From Mycolicibacterium malmesburyense (lineage in GTDB: Bacteria > Actinomycetota > Actinomycetes > Mycobacteriales > Mycobacteriaceae), in NCBI RefSeq assembly GCF_001050015.1, contig NZ_CVTB01000099.1, positions 1 to 64,000 of the forward strand: a DNA stretch of 64,000 bases, written 5' to 3'. Below are positions 9,201 to 16,889 of this stretch, one piece after another (position 1 is the stretch's first letter; every line of letters begins with the position of its first letter). The position numbers and the translations under genes are program-made. Under the pieces are notes generated by a model. It was not told the origin of the DNA, did no database searches, and saw nothing but the letters and a program-made list of their open reading frames with translations.

Positions 9201-9967
9201 CCGCGGTCGCGGACTCCACGCAGTCGGCGCGCGCCAACCCCGGCGAGCGCAGGCGGCTGCTCATCCAGCCCGTCGTGGTGCTGATCGTCGGTGCCGCCGT
9301 GATCTTCTGGGCGTTCAACCGCGACCTGACCGCCACCCAGCAGGAGAACATCAACCCCGGCAACATCGCCACGCTGATCTGGCAGCACCTGCTGATCACC
9401 GTCGCGGTCGCCGCCATCGTGCTGTTGATCGGCGTTCCGTTGGGGGTGCTGGTCACCCGGCCCGGCGCCAAACTCCTGCGGCCGTTCTTCATGGGTGTCG
9501 CCAACGTCGGTCAGGCCGCGCCCGCGATCGGGCTGCTGGTGCTGCTGTTCCTGTGGACCGGGAGGACCGGTTTCTGGATCGGCGTCCTGCCGATCGCGCT
9601 GTACTCATTGTTGCCGGTGCTGGCCAGCACGATCCTCGGCATCAACCAGGTGGATCGGTCGCTGGTGGATGCCGGTCTGGGACAGGGCATGTCGCGCCGC
9701 TCGGTGCTGACCCGCGTCGAGATGCCGCTGGCGATTCCGTACATCCTGGCCGGGCTGCGCACGTCGCTGGTGCTCGCCGTGGGCACCGCGACGCTGTCGT
9801 TTCTCGTCAACGCCGGCGGACTGGGCATCCTCATCGACACCGGATACAAGCTGCAGGACAACGTGACCCTGATCCTGGGCAGCGTGCTCGCGGTGTGCCT
9901 GGCCCTGCTCGTCGACTGGTTGGGCGGGCTGGCCGAGTTCTACCTCAACCCCAAGGGTTTGCGATGA
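9197..9967 (+). CDS. OpuC-type osmoprotectant ABC transporter, permease 2
   Basis: A 256-residue permease with an N-terminal cytosolic stretch of about 25 residues and six likely membrane helices. The cytoplasmic coupling loop VDAGLGQGMSRRSVLTRVEMPLA-like segment lies near residue 158. It is paralogous to the first permease and would form the heterodimeric channel with it. The GTG start at 9197 overlaps the ATPase stop, and its own stop overlaps the binding-protein start as ATGA (9964-9967). Confidence 0.92.
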   Translation: MTAVADSTQSARANPGERRRLLIQPVVVLIVGAAVIFWAFNRDLTATQQENINPGNIATLIWQHLLITVAVAAIVLLIGVPLGVLVTRPGAKLLRPFFMGVANVGQAAPAIGLLVLLFLWTGRTGFWIGVLPIALYSLLPVLASTILGINQVDRSLVDAGLGQGMSRRSVLTRVEMPLAIPYILAGLRTSLVLAVGTATLSFLVNAGGLGILIDTGYKLQDNVTLILGSVLAVCLALLVDWLGGLAEFYLNPKGLR

Positions 9968-10932
9968 TCCGCCGCGCCATCGCGACCGTGGCCTGCCTCC
10001 TCCTGCTGGCCGGCTGCGGCCTCGGCGCGGGGAGCACCGTGCCGCTCAAGGTCGGGCCGGGCTCGATCCAGCCCAACCCGGCACTCGAGGGTGTCCAAAT
10101 CACGGTGGGCTCCAAGGAATACACCGAACAGGTAATCCTCGGATACATCCTGGAATACACCTTGGTGGCGGCCGGCGCCGACGTCCGCGACCTCACCGGC
10201 ATCGTGGGTTCGCGCAGTACTCGGGAGGCGCAGTTGTCCGGTCAGGTCGACGTCGCCTACGAGTTCACCGGCAACGCGTGGATCAACTACCTGGGCCACG
10301 AGAAGCCGATTCCCGACAGCCGCAAGCAGTTCGAGGCCGTCCGCGACGAGGACCTGGCCCGAAACGACATGGTGTGGCTGCCGCCGGGGCCGATGGACGA
10401 CACCTACGCGCTGGCCGCCAGCCGAGGCGTCGTCGAGCGGACCAACGTGCGCACGCTCTCGGAGTACGCCGAGCTGGTCAGGCGCGATCCGGCCGCGGCG
10501 CGCACCTGCGTCGACACCGAGTTCCGGGCCCGCCAGGACGGCTATCCCGGGATGGCGGCCGCCTACGGCTTCGACCCCGCGCGTGCGCAGACGCCGGTGC
10601 TCCAGGTCGGCATCATCTACCAGGCCACCGCCGACGGGACCCAGTGCGACTTCGGTGAGGTGTTCACCACCGACGGTCGCATCGCCGCGCTCGACCTCGT
10701 GGTGCTCACCGACGACAAGCACTTCTTCGCCCACTACAACCCGTCGGTGACGATGAAACGCGCCTTCTACGAGGCGCATCCGCAGATCGCCGAGGTCACG
10801 GCGCCGGTGACGGCGGCCCTGACGAACGAGGCGATCATGGACATGAACAAGCAGGTCGACGTGGAGGGCCGCGATCCGAGCGTGGTCGCCCGCGACTGGA
10901 TGGTGGGGCAGGGCTTCATCACCGCGCAGTAG
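9964..10932 (+). CDS. OpuC-type osmoprotectant-binding lipoprotein
   Basis: A 322-residue periplasmic substrate-binding protein anchored as a lipoprotein. The signal peptide ends with the lipobox LLAGC, making Cys18 the lipid-modified residue. The mature part begins with the family pattern ITVGSKEYTEQVILGYILEY, typical of the OpuAC/ProX-like binding domain for quaternary amines, and continues with TGIVGSRSTREAQLSGQVDV. It closes the four-gene transporter unit. The start overlaps the upstream stop, so all four genes are probably co-translated. Confidence 0.93.
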   Translation: MIRRAIATVACLLLLAGCGLGAGSTVPLKVGPGSIQPNPALEGVQITVGSKEYTEQVILGYILEYTLVAAGADVRDLTGIVGSRSTREAQLSGQVDVAYEFTGNAWINYLGHEKPIPDSRKQFEAVRDEDLARNDMVWLPPGPMDDTYALAASRGVVERTNVRTLSEYAELVRRDPAAARTCVDTEFRARQDGYPGMAAAYGFDPARAQTPVLQVGIIYQATADGTQCDFGEVFTTDGRIAALDLVVLTDDKHFFAHYNPSVTMKRAFYEAHPQIAEVTAPVTAALTNEAIMDMNKQVDVEGRDPSVVARDWMVGQGFITAQ

Positions 10933-10984
10933 TTGCGATTTCGCTGTCGACGTCCCCGGCGGAGCGAGGTCCGCGCCCCTCAAC

Positions 10985-11014
10985 GTGACGGCGGTCACAC
11001 TAGAGGTTCTAGTG
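10985..11014. repeat. Two adjacent short palindromes upstream of the cobN leader peptide
   Basis: GTGAC-GGCG-GTCAC occupies 10985-10998 and CACTAGA-GGT-TCTAGTG occupies 10998-11014, both perfect. They lie 53-78 bp after the stop of the osmoprotectant-binding protein and about 95 bp before the 33-residue gene. They may be a terminator pair for the transporter operon or operators for the next unit; no T tract follows. Confidence 0.55.
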
Positions 11015-11067
11015 ATCCGTGCCACACAAGTCGGTCTCAAACCGCCGCTGACGTCGTAAGTTCCGGG

Positions 11068-11089
11068 TTACTGCACGCGTGTGCAGTAA
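11068..11089. promoter_or_regulatory. Perfect 22-bp palindrome before the small gene upstream of cobN
   Basis: TTACTGCAC (11068-11076), spacer GCGT, then GTGCAGTAA (11081-11089), with no mismatch in nine-base arms. It ends 19 bases before the ATG at 11109, where an operator over a promoter or a leader hairpin would sit. It does not match the mycobacterial IdeR, Zur or NmtR sites I remember. The regulator is unknown. Confidence 0.6.
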
Positions 11090-11108
11090 GCGTCAGGAAG
11101 GAACGACG

Positions 11109-11210
11109 ATGTTCGAACTCATCGTGTTCGGTGCTCTTCTGGTCGTGCTGATCGCCGCCCTCGGGTTGCCGTATCCGCAGAGCACCTACGGCCGCTGGAA
11201 CCGCCACTAG
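11109..11210 (+). CDS. Small single-pass membrane peptide (33 residues) upstream of cobN
   Basis: ATG at 11109 with AGGAAGGA (11096-11103) as a strong ribosome-binding site and TAG at 11208-11210. The peptide is MFELIVFGALLVVLIAALG followed by LPYPQSTYGRWNRH: one hydrophobic helix at residues 4-19 and a short polar, basic tail ending in His. I recognise no family. It sits 93 bp before cobN on the same strand, between a perfect palindrome and a hairpin. It could be a real small membrane partner of cobalt chelation or transport, or a translated leader. Codon choice and ribosome site favour real translation. Confidence 0.6.
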   Translation: MFELIVFGALLVVLIAALGLPYPQSTYGRWNRH

Positions 11211-11245
11211 GCCAGACCGGCATTTCGCGCACGGTCGCGACCCCT

Positions 11246-11269
11246 CGAGCGTGCGAATCGGCACGCTCG
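11246..11269 (+). terminator. Hairpin between the 33-residue gene and cobN
   Basis: CGAGCGTGC (11246-11254), loop GAATCG, GCACGCTCG (11261-11269): a perfect nine-base GC-rich stem starting 36 bases after the small gene's stop and ending 35 bases before cobN. It lacks a T tract, so it may be a weak terminator, an attenuator or an RNA-stabilising stem. Confidence 0.5.
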
Positions 11270-11303
11270 CGGCAGGAATTGGGGCGTGGGGTAGTAATGG
11301 GGG

Positions 11304-14300
11304 GTGCTGGAACCCGCCGTACTGCTGCTGTCCACCTCTGACACCGATCTGATCACCGCCCGCTCGACCGGCGCCAACTACCGGTGGGCCAACCCGTCCC
11401 GGCTGGTCGACGGCGAGCTCGGTGAACTGCTGCGCGGTGCCGACGTCGTGGTGGTGCGCATCCTCGGCAGCTACCGCGCCTGGCAGGACGGCATCGACGA
11501 GGTGGTGGCGAGCGGTGTGCCCGCGGTCGTCGTCAGCGGCGAGCAGTCACCCGACGCGGAGCTGATGCGGCACTCGACCACGCCCGCGGGTGTGGCGCTG
11601 CAGGCGCACCTCTATCTGGCTCAGGGCGGCGTCTCGAACCTGCGCCACCTCTACGCCTTCCTGTGCGACACGGTGTTGATGACCGGCTTCGGGTTCTCCC
11701 CGCCGGAGAGCACGCCGCTGTGGGGCGTGATGCCCCGCGACGGCGGCGGCGACGGTCCCACCGTCGCGGTGCTCTACTACCGCGCGCAGCACCTGGCCGG
11801 CAACACCGCCTACGTCGAGGCACTGTGCGACGCGATCGAGGGCGCCGGAGGCCGCGCGCTGCCGGTGTTCTGCGCATCGTTGCGTACCGCCGACGCGGAG
11901 CTGCTCGAACTGCTCGGAACGGCCGACGCGCTGATCACCACGGTGCTCGCGGCCGGTGGCGCCACCCCGTCGACCGCGGCGGCCGGCGGAGACGACGACG
12001 GCTGGAACGTCGCACACCTTGCGGCGCTGGACGTTCCGATCCTGCAGGGGTTGTGCCTGACGAGCCCGCGGTCGCAGTGGGAGGGCAACGACGACGGGCT
12101 CTCGCCGCTCGACGTCGCGACGCAGGTCGCGGTGCCGGAGTTCGACGGGCGCATCATCACCGTGCCGTTCTCGTTCAAGGAGATCGACGACGAGGGGCTC
12201 ACCGCGTACGTGCCCGATCCCGAACGCTGCGCCCGCGTCGCCGGGTTGGCGGTGCGCCATGCCCGCCTGCGCTCGATCCCGGTGCGGGACAAGCGGATCG
12301 CGGTGGTGTTCTCCGCCTATCCGACCAAACACGCGCGCATCGGCAACGCCGTCGGCCTCGACACCCCGGCCAGCGCCGTGGCGCTGCTGCGCGCGATGCG
12401 CGAACACGGCTACCGGATCGATGACGTCCCGGGCCTCGACGCCGGAGACGGTGACGCGCTCATCCACGCGTTGATCGAGCGCGGCGGCCAGGATCCCGAC
12501 TGGCTGACCGAGGGGCAGATCGAGGGCAATCCGATCCGGGTGTCGGCCAAGGACTATCGCGACTGGTTCGCCACGTTGCCCGCCGAACTCACCGACGCGA
12601 TCGTCGAGCACTGGGGTCCGCCGCCGGGGGAGATGTTCGTCGACCGCAGCTCCGATCCCGACGGCGAGATCGTCATCGCCGCGCTGCAGGCGGGCAACGT
12701 CGTGCTGATGGTGCAGCCGCCGCGGGGGTTCGGTGAGAACCCGGTGGCCATCTACCACGACCCGGACCTGCCGCCGAGCCACCACTATCTGGCCGCCTAC
12801 CGGTGGATCGAATCGGTGTTCGGCGCGGACGCGGTCGTGCATCTGGGCAAGCACGGCAACCTGGAATGGCTTCCGGGCAAGACCCTCGGCATGTCGGCGG
12901 CCTGCGGACCGGACGCCGCGCTGGGCAATCTACCGCTGGTCTACCCGTTTCTGGTCAACGATCCCGGCGAGGGCACACAGGCCAAGCGTCGCGCGCACGC
13001 CACACTCGTCGATCACCTGATCCCGCCCATGGCGCGCGCCGAAACCTACGGCGACATCGCGCGTTTGGAGCAGCTGCTCGACGAGCACGCCAACGTCTCG
13101 GCGCTCGACCCCGGGAAGCTGCCGGCCATCCGCCAGCAGATCTGGACGCTGATGCGTGCGGCGAAGATGGACCACGATCTCGGTCTGGAGGAGCGGCCCG
13201 AGGAGGACTCGTTCGACGACATGCTCATGCACGTCGACGGGTGGCTCTGCGAGATCAAGGACGTGCAGATCCGCGATGGCCTGCACATCCTCGGTGAAAC
13301 CCCCACCGGCGAGGACGAACTGGACCTGGTGTTGGCGGTGCTGCGGGCCCGCCAGTTGTTCGGCGGCGAGCAGACGGTGCCGGGCCTGCGACAGGCGCTC
13401 GGCCTGGCCGAGGACGGCAATGACGAGCGCAGCGCCGTCGACGCCGCCGAGGCGCAGGCACGCAAACTCGTTGCCGCGCTGCAGGAGTCGGGATGGAACG
13501 CCGATGTCGTCGACACGCTGACCGACAATGCCGACGTCGCCGCGGTGCTGCGGTTCGCCGCCACCGAAGTGGTGCCGCGGCTCGCGGGCACGGCGCACGA
13601 GATACCGCAGATCCTGCGCGCGCTGGATGGGCGCTTCATTCCCGCCGGTCCGTCGGGTTCGCCGCTGCGCGGCCTGGTCAACGTGCTGCCCACCGGTCGC
13701 AACTTCTACTCGGTCGATCCCAAGGCGGTGCCGTCGCGGCTGGCGTGGGAAACCGGTGTGGCGATGGCGGATTCGTTGCTGAACCGCTACCGCGAGGACT
13801 ACGGCGACTGGCCGAGGTCGGTCGGCCTGTCGGTGTGGGGCACATCGGCCATGCGCACCGCCGGCGACGACATCGCCGAGGTGCTGGCCCTGCTCGGTGT
13901 GCGCCCGGTGTGGGACGAGGCGTCCCGGCGGGTCGTCGACCTGGAACCGATCACGCTCGCCGACCTCGGCAGGCCCCGCATCGACGTCACCGTACGCATC
14001 TCGGGATTCTTCCGGGACGCCTTCCCGCACGTCGTCACGATGCTCGATGATGCGGTGGCGCTCGTCGCCGGCCTCGACGAACCGGCCGAGGACAACTATG
14101 TCCGCGCGCACGCGCAGGCCGACCTGGCCGAACACGGCGACGGGCGCCGCTCCACCACAAGGATTTTCGGATCCAAGCCGGGGACCTACGGCGCCGGGCT
14201 GCTCCAGCTGATCGACAGCCGCAACTGGCGCGACGACGCCGACCTCGCCGAGGTGTACACGGCGTGGGGCGGCTTCGCCTACGGCCGTGGTCTGGACGGC

Positions 14301-14873
14301 GCACCCGCCGCCGACGACATGAGCAGGCAGTACCGCCGAATCGCGGTGGCGGCCAAGAACACCGACACCCGCGAACACGACATCGCCGACTCCGACGACT
14401 ACTTCCAGTACCACGGCGGCATGATCGCCACGGTCCGCGCGCTGACCGGTAAGGATCCCGCCGCCTACATCGGCGACAACACCCGACCCGACGCCGTGCG
14501 GACCCGCACCCTGTCCGAGGAGACCACCCGGGTGTTCCGCGCGCGTGTGGTCAACCCGCGCTGGATCAACGCGATGCGCAGGCACGGCTACAAGGGCGCG
14601 TTCGAGATGGCCGCCACCGTCGACTATCTGTTCGGCTACGACGCGACGGCCGGCGTGATGGCCGACTGGATGTACGAACGGCTCTCGGCCGAATACGTGC
14701 TCGACGACGAGAACCGCAAGTTCATGGCCGAGTCGAATCCGTGGGCGCTGCACGGCATGGCCGAACGGCTGCTGGAGGCCGCCGACCGCGGCATGTGGGC
14801 CGCACCCGACCGGGCCACGATCGACGGATTGCGCAAGATCCTGCTGGAGACCGAGGGCGACCTGGAGGGCTAG
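11304..14873 (+). CDS. cobN: CobN, cobaltochelatase large subunit
   Basis: A 1189-residue protein, full length for the family. CobN binds hydrogenobyrinic acid a,c-diamide and cobalt and, with the AAA+ pair CobS/CobT (or ChlD/ChlI-type partners), inserts cobalt at the expense of ATP. Family signatures include LLLSTSDTDLITARS at the start, VVHLGKHGNLEWLPGKTLG near residue 515, YPFLVNDPGEGTQAKRRAHA near 548, and IFGSKPGTYGAG and NTDTREHDIADSDDYFQYHGG in the C-terminal third. The GTG at 11304 aligns with the remembered M. tuberculosis start. The small chelatase subunits are not in the window. Confidence 0.97.
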   Translation: MLEPAVLLLSTSDTDLITARSTGANYRWANPSRLVDGELGELLRGADVVVVRILGSYRAWQDGIDEVVASGVPAVVVSGEQSPDAELMRHSTTPAGVALQAHLYLAQGGVSNLRHLYAFLCDTVLMTGFGFSPPESTPLWGVMPRDGGGDGPTVAVLYYRAQHLAGNTAYVEALCDAIEGAGGRALPVFCASLRTADAELLELLGTADALITTVLAAGGATPSTAAAGGDDDGWNVAHLAALDVPILQGLCLTSPRSQWEGNDDGLSPLDVATQVAVPEFDGRIITVPFSFKEIDDEGLTAYVPDPERCARVAGLAVRHARLRSIPVRDKRIAVVFSAYPTKHARIGNAVGLDTPASAVALLRAMREHGYRIDDVPGLDAGDGDALIHALIERGGQDPDWLTEGQIEGNPIRVSAKDYRDWFATLPAELTDAIVEHWGPPPGEMFVDRSSDPDGEIVIAALQAGNVVLMVQPPRGFGENPVAIYHDPDLPPSHHYLAAYRWIESVFGADAVVHLGKHGNLEWLPGKTLGMSAACGPDAALGNLPLVYPFLVNDPGEGTQAKRRAHATLVDHLIPPMARAETYGDIARLEQLLDEHANVSALDPGKLPAIRQQIWTLMRAAKMDHDLGLEERPEEDSFDDMLMHVDGWLCEIKDVQIRDGLHILGETPTGEDELDLVLAVLRARQLFGGEQTVPGLRQALGLAEDGNDERSAVDAAEAQARKLVAALQESGWNADVVDTLTDNADVAAVLRFAATEVVPRLAGTAHEIPQILRALDGRFIPAGPSGSPLRGLVNVLPTGRNFYSVDPKAVPSRLAWETGVAMADSLLNRYREDYGDWPRSVGLSVWGTSAMRTAGDDIAEVLALLGVRPVWDEASRRVVDLEPITLADLGRPRIDVTVRISGFFRDAFPHVVTMLDDAVALVAGLDEPAEDNYVRAHAQADLAEHGDGRRSTTRIFGSKPGTYGAGLLQLIDSRNWRDDADLAEVYTAWGGFAYGRGLDGAPAADDMSRQYRRIAVAAKNTDTREHDIADSDDYFQYHGGMIATVRALTGKDPAAYIGDNTRPDAVRTRTLSEETTRVFRARVVNPRWINAMRRHGYKGAFEMAATVDYLFGYDATAGVMADWMYERLSAEYVLDDENRKFMAESNPWALHGMAERLLEAADRGMWAAPDRATIDGLRKILLETEGDLEG

Positions 14874-14882
14874 GTTGGTGGC

Positions 14883-15263
14883 GTGTCTGCCACCTTTGCC
14901 GATGTCGCGAAGTCCGAGTACATCCTGCTGACCACGTTCACCAAGGACGGCAGGCCGAAGCCGACGCCGATCTGGGCGGTGCCCGACGGTGACGGCCTGG
15001 TCGCCATCACCCAGGAGAAGTCCTGGAAGGTCAAGCGCATCCGCAACACCCCGCGGGTGACCATCGCGCCGTGCGACATGCGCGGCAACCCCAAAGGCGA
15101 ACCGGTCGAGGCGGTCGCCGCGATCCTCGACAAGTCGGCCAACGGCGCGACCTACGCCGCGATCGGCAAGCGCTACGGCCTGCTGGGCAAGACCTTCAAC
15201 GTTTTCTCCAAGCTGCGCGGGGGAATGAAGAACAACGTGACCATCGAGATCAAGCCGGGGTGA
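14883..15263 (+). CDS. PPOX-class (split-barrel flavin/F420-binding) protein, copy 1
   Basis: A 126-residue protein starting MSATFADVAKSEYILLTTF, a small split-barrel fold related to pyridoxamine 5'-phosphate oxidase. Such proteins in mycobacteria bind F420 or FMN and reduce or sequester small molecules; the substrate here is unknown. The core TKDGRPKPTPIW is near residue 21. It begins nine bases after cobN on a GTG and is probably co-transcribed, the same order as Rv2062c-Rv2061c in M. tuberculosis. The next gene is its tandem paralog. Confidence 0.88.
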   Translation: MSATFADVAKSEYILLTTFTKDGRPKPTPIWAVPDGDGLVAITQEKSWKVKRIRNTPRVTIAPCDMRGNPKGEPVEAVAAILDKSANGATYAAIGKRYGLLGKTFNVFSKLRGGMKNNVTIEIKPG

Positions 15264-15265
15264 TC

Positions 15266-15652
15266 ATGGCCGACACGTTCGACGACGTCGCGCAGTCGAG
15301 ATACATCCTTCTGACCACCTTCACCAAGGACGGCAAGCCCAAACCCACCCCGATCTGGGGTGCACCCAAGGATGACAAGCTCCTGGTCATCACCGACGAC
15401 GGGTCGTGGAAGACCAAACGCATCAACAACACCCCGCGGGTGACCATCCAGAAGTCGACCGCGCTGGGCAAACCGAAGGGCGAACCGGTCGAGGCGGTCG
15501 CCAGGGTGCTGCCCAAAGACGACACCCGCCGCGTCTTCGACGAGGTCACCCGACGCTACTGGTACCACGCGTGGTGGTGGATTCCGCAGGCGCTGATCCG
15601 CGGCGGCATCGACAAGGTCCACATCGGGATCGAGATCAAGCCCGCGGCGTAG
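15266..15652 (+). CDS. PPOX-class protein, copy 2 (tandem paralog)
   Basis: A 128-residue paralog of the preceding gene, starting at the ATG two bases after the previous stop. The first 90 residues are closely similar (YILLTTFTKDGKPKPTPIWG; NTPRVTI; GKPKGEPVEAVA), whereas the C-terminal tail differs, being Trp-rich around YWYHAWWWIPQALI. Split-barrel flavin or F420 binding is inferred from the family; the function is unknown. The gene overlaps the converging dienelactone hydrolase by 17 bp. Confidence 0.86.
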   Translation: MADTFDDVAQSRYILLTTFTKDGKPKPTPIWGAPKDDKLLVITDDGSWKTKRINNTPRVTIQKSTALGKPKGEPVEAVARVLPKDDTRRVFDEVTRRYWYHAWWWIPQALIRGGIDKVHIGIEIKPAA

Positions 15653-16343
15653 CCGCCAGGTGCTCGCCGAAGAACGCGAACACCCGCGCCCACGCGTCGT
15701 TGGCCGCGTCCTCGTTGTGGCCGAACCCGGTGATCCGCAACAGCGGTTGCCCCGGCAGCTTGTTCGCGAAGCTGTGCCCGGCGTCCGGGTAAACCTTGAT
15801 GTCCGCCGGAATTCCCTTGTCCGTGACGACTTTTCGCAATTTGTCGGCCGCGCCGATGCCGATCGGGTCGCGACGCCCGAAGCTGGCGACGATCGGGCAC
15901 GCCCCGTCCAGCGTCTCGTCGAGATGGCGGGGTAGCGGGGTGCCGTAAAAGGGGGCCGACGCGCCGAATCCCTGCGGCGACATCACCAGCGCGAACTGCC
16001 CACCCATGCAGAACCCGGCGATGCCGACGGCGCCCGTGCACTCGGGCAGGGCCAGCACATGGTCGCGGGCGGCCAGGATGTCGTCGAGCGCGCGACCGCG
16101 CTTGCTGAGCAGTTCGCGGAACACCCGGGTGATGCAGCGGGCGCGCCCGCCGCGCGAGTACAGGTCGGGAGTGATCGCGAGATAACCGGCCTCGGCGACC
16201 CGCGCCGATATCGCCTCGTTGTCGGGTCCGTAGCCGATCGCGTCGTGTACGACGACGATCGCGGGCCACGGCCCGTCGCCGTCCGGTTTCGAGAGCAACG
16301 CGTCGATCGGGCCGTCCGGTGCATCGATCTTGATCGTGGGCAC
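15636..16343 (-). CDS. Dienelactone hydrolase family protein
   Basis: A 235-residue cytoplasmic alpha/beta hydrolase. The nucleophile is Cys112 in GFCMGGQFAL, with the aspartate and histidine expected in IKVYPDAGHSF. A cysteine nucleophile is characteristic of dienelactone hydrolases, which open lactone rings in aromatic degradation, though most mycobacterial members have no proven substrate. Similar to Rv2054 of M. tuberculosis, which lies in the same neighbourhood. It starts with ATG at 16343, divergent from the fxsA-like gene 47 bp away. Confidence 0.9.
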   Translation of the reverse strand: MPTIKIDAPDGPIDALLSKPDGDGPWPAIVVVHDAIGYGPDNEAISARVAEAGYLAITPDLYSRGGRARCITRVFRELLSKRGRALDDILAARDHVLALPECTGAVGIAGFCMGGQFALVMSPQGFGASAPFYGTPLPRHLDETLDGACPIVASFGRRDPIGIGAADKLRKVVTDKGIPADIKVYPDAGHSFANKLPGQPLLRITGFGHNEDAANDAWARVFAFFGEHLAATPRA

Positions 16344-16390
16344 ATCGCCAATCTACGGAACCCGCCCGGCCGCCCGGACGTTTACCGTTC

Positions 16391-16876
16391 ATGGCAATGC
16401 GGCTGTTTGTCCTCTACGTGATCATCGAGACCGCGGTCGTGGTGGGCCTGGTGTCGACGATCGGCATCGGCTGGACCCTGCTGCTCCTGGTCGCGACGTT
16501 CCTGCTGGGCTTCGTGCTGGCCGGATCGCAGCTCAAACGCCATCTTGGCCGGTTGCGATCGGGTCTGACCCCGGCGACCCTGCACGGTACGGCCGCCGAC
16601 AGCATCCTGGTCGCGCTGGGAACCGTGCTCGTCGTGATCCCGGGATTGGCCAGTTCCGTGGTGGGTGCGCTGCTTCTCCTGCCGCCGACCCGGGCGGCGG
16701 CTCGTCCGCTGCTGACCGCGGTGGCCGCCCGACGCATGCCGTTGATCACCGCCGGAGTCGCCGGCTGGGGCGCGGCCGCCAGGCGCCCCGACTACGTCGA
16801 CGGCGAGGTCGTCGACGTGGTCGACGTCGAACCGCCCGCCGTGGAGCGCGGGCCGCGTCCGACCGACGGCCTGTGA
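16391..16876 (+). CDS. FxsA family membrane protein
   Basis: A 161-residue membrane protein with three to four hydrophobic helices in residues 1-110 and a charged tail. The pattern of a first helix LFVLYVIIETAVVVGL, then LLLVATFLLGFVLAG and later VVIPGLASSVVGALLLLP matches the FxsA/YtzA fold; FxsA in E. coli affects phage exclusion. The mycobacterial role is unknown (Rv2053c homolog by position). A start two codons downstream (MRLFVLYV) is equally plausible. Confidence 0.85.
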   Translation: MAMRLFVLYVIIETAVVVGLVSTIGIGWTLLLLVATFLLGFVLAGSQLKRHLGRLRSGLTPATLHGTAADSILVALGTVLVVIPGLASSVVGALLLLPPTRAAARPLLTAVAARRMPLITAGVAGWGAAARRPDYVDGEVVDVVDVEPPAVERGPRPTDGL

Positions 16877-16889
16877 GAACCTCCCCTAC

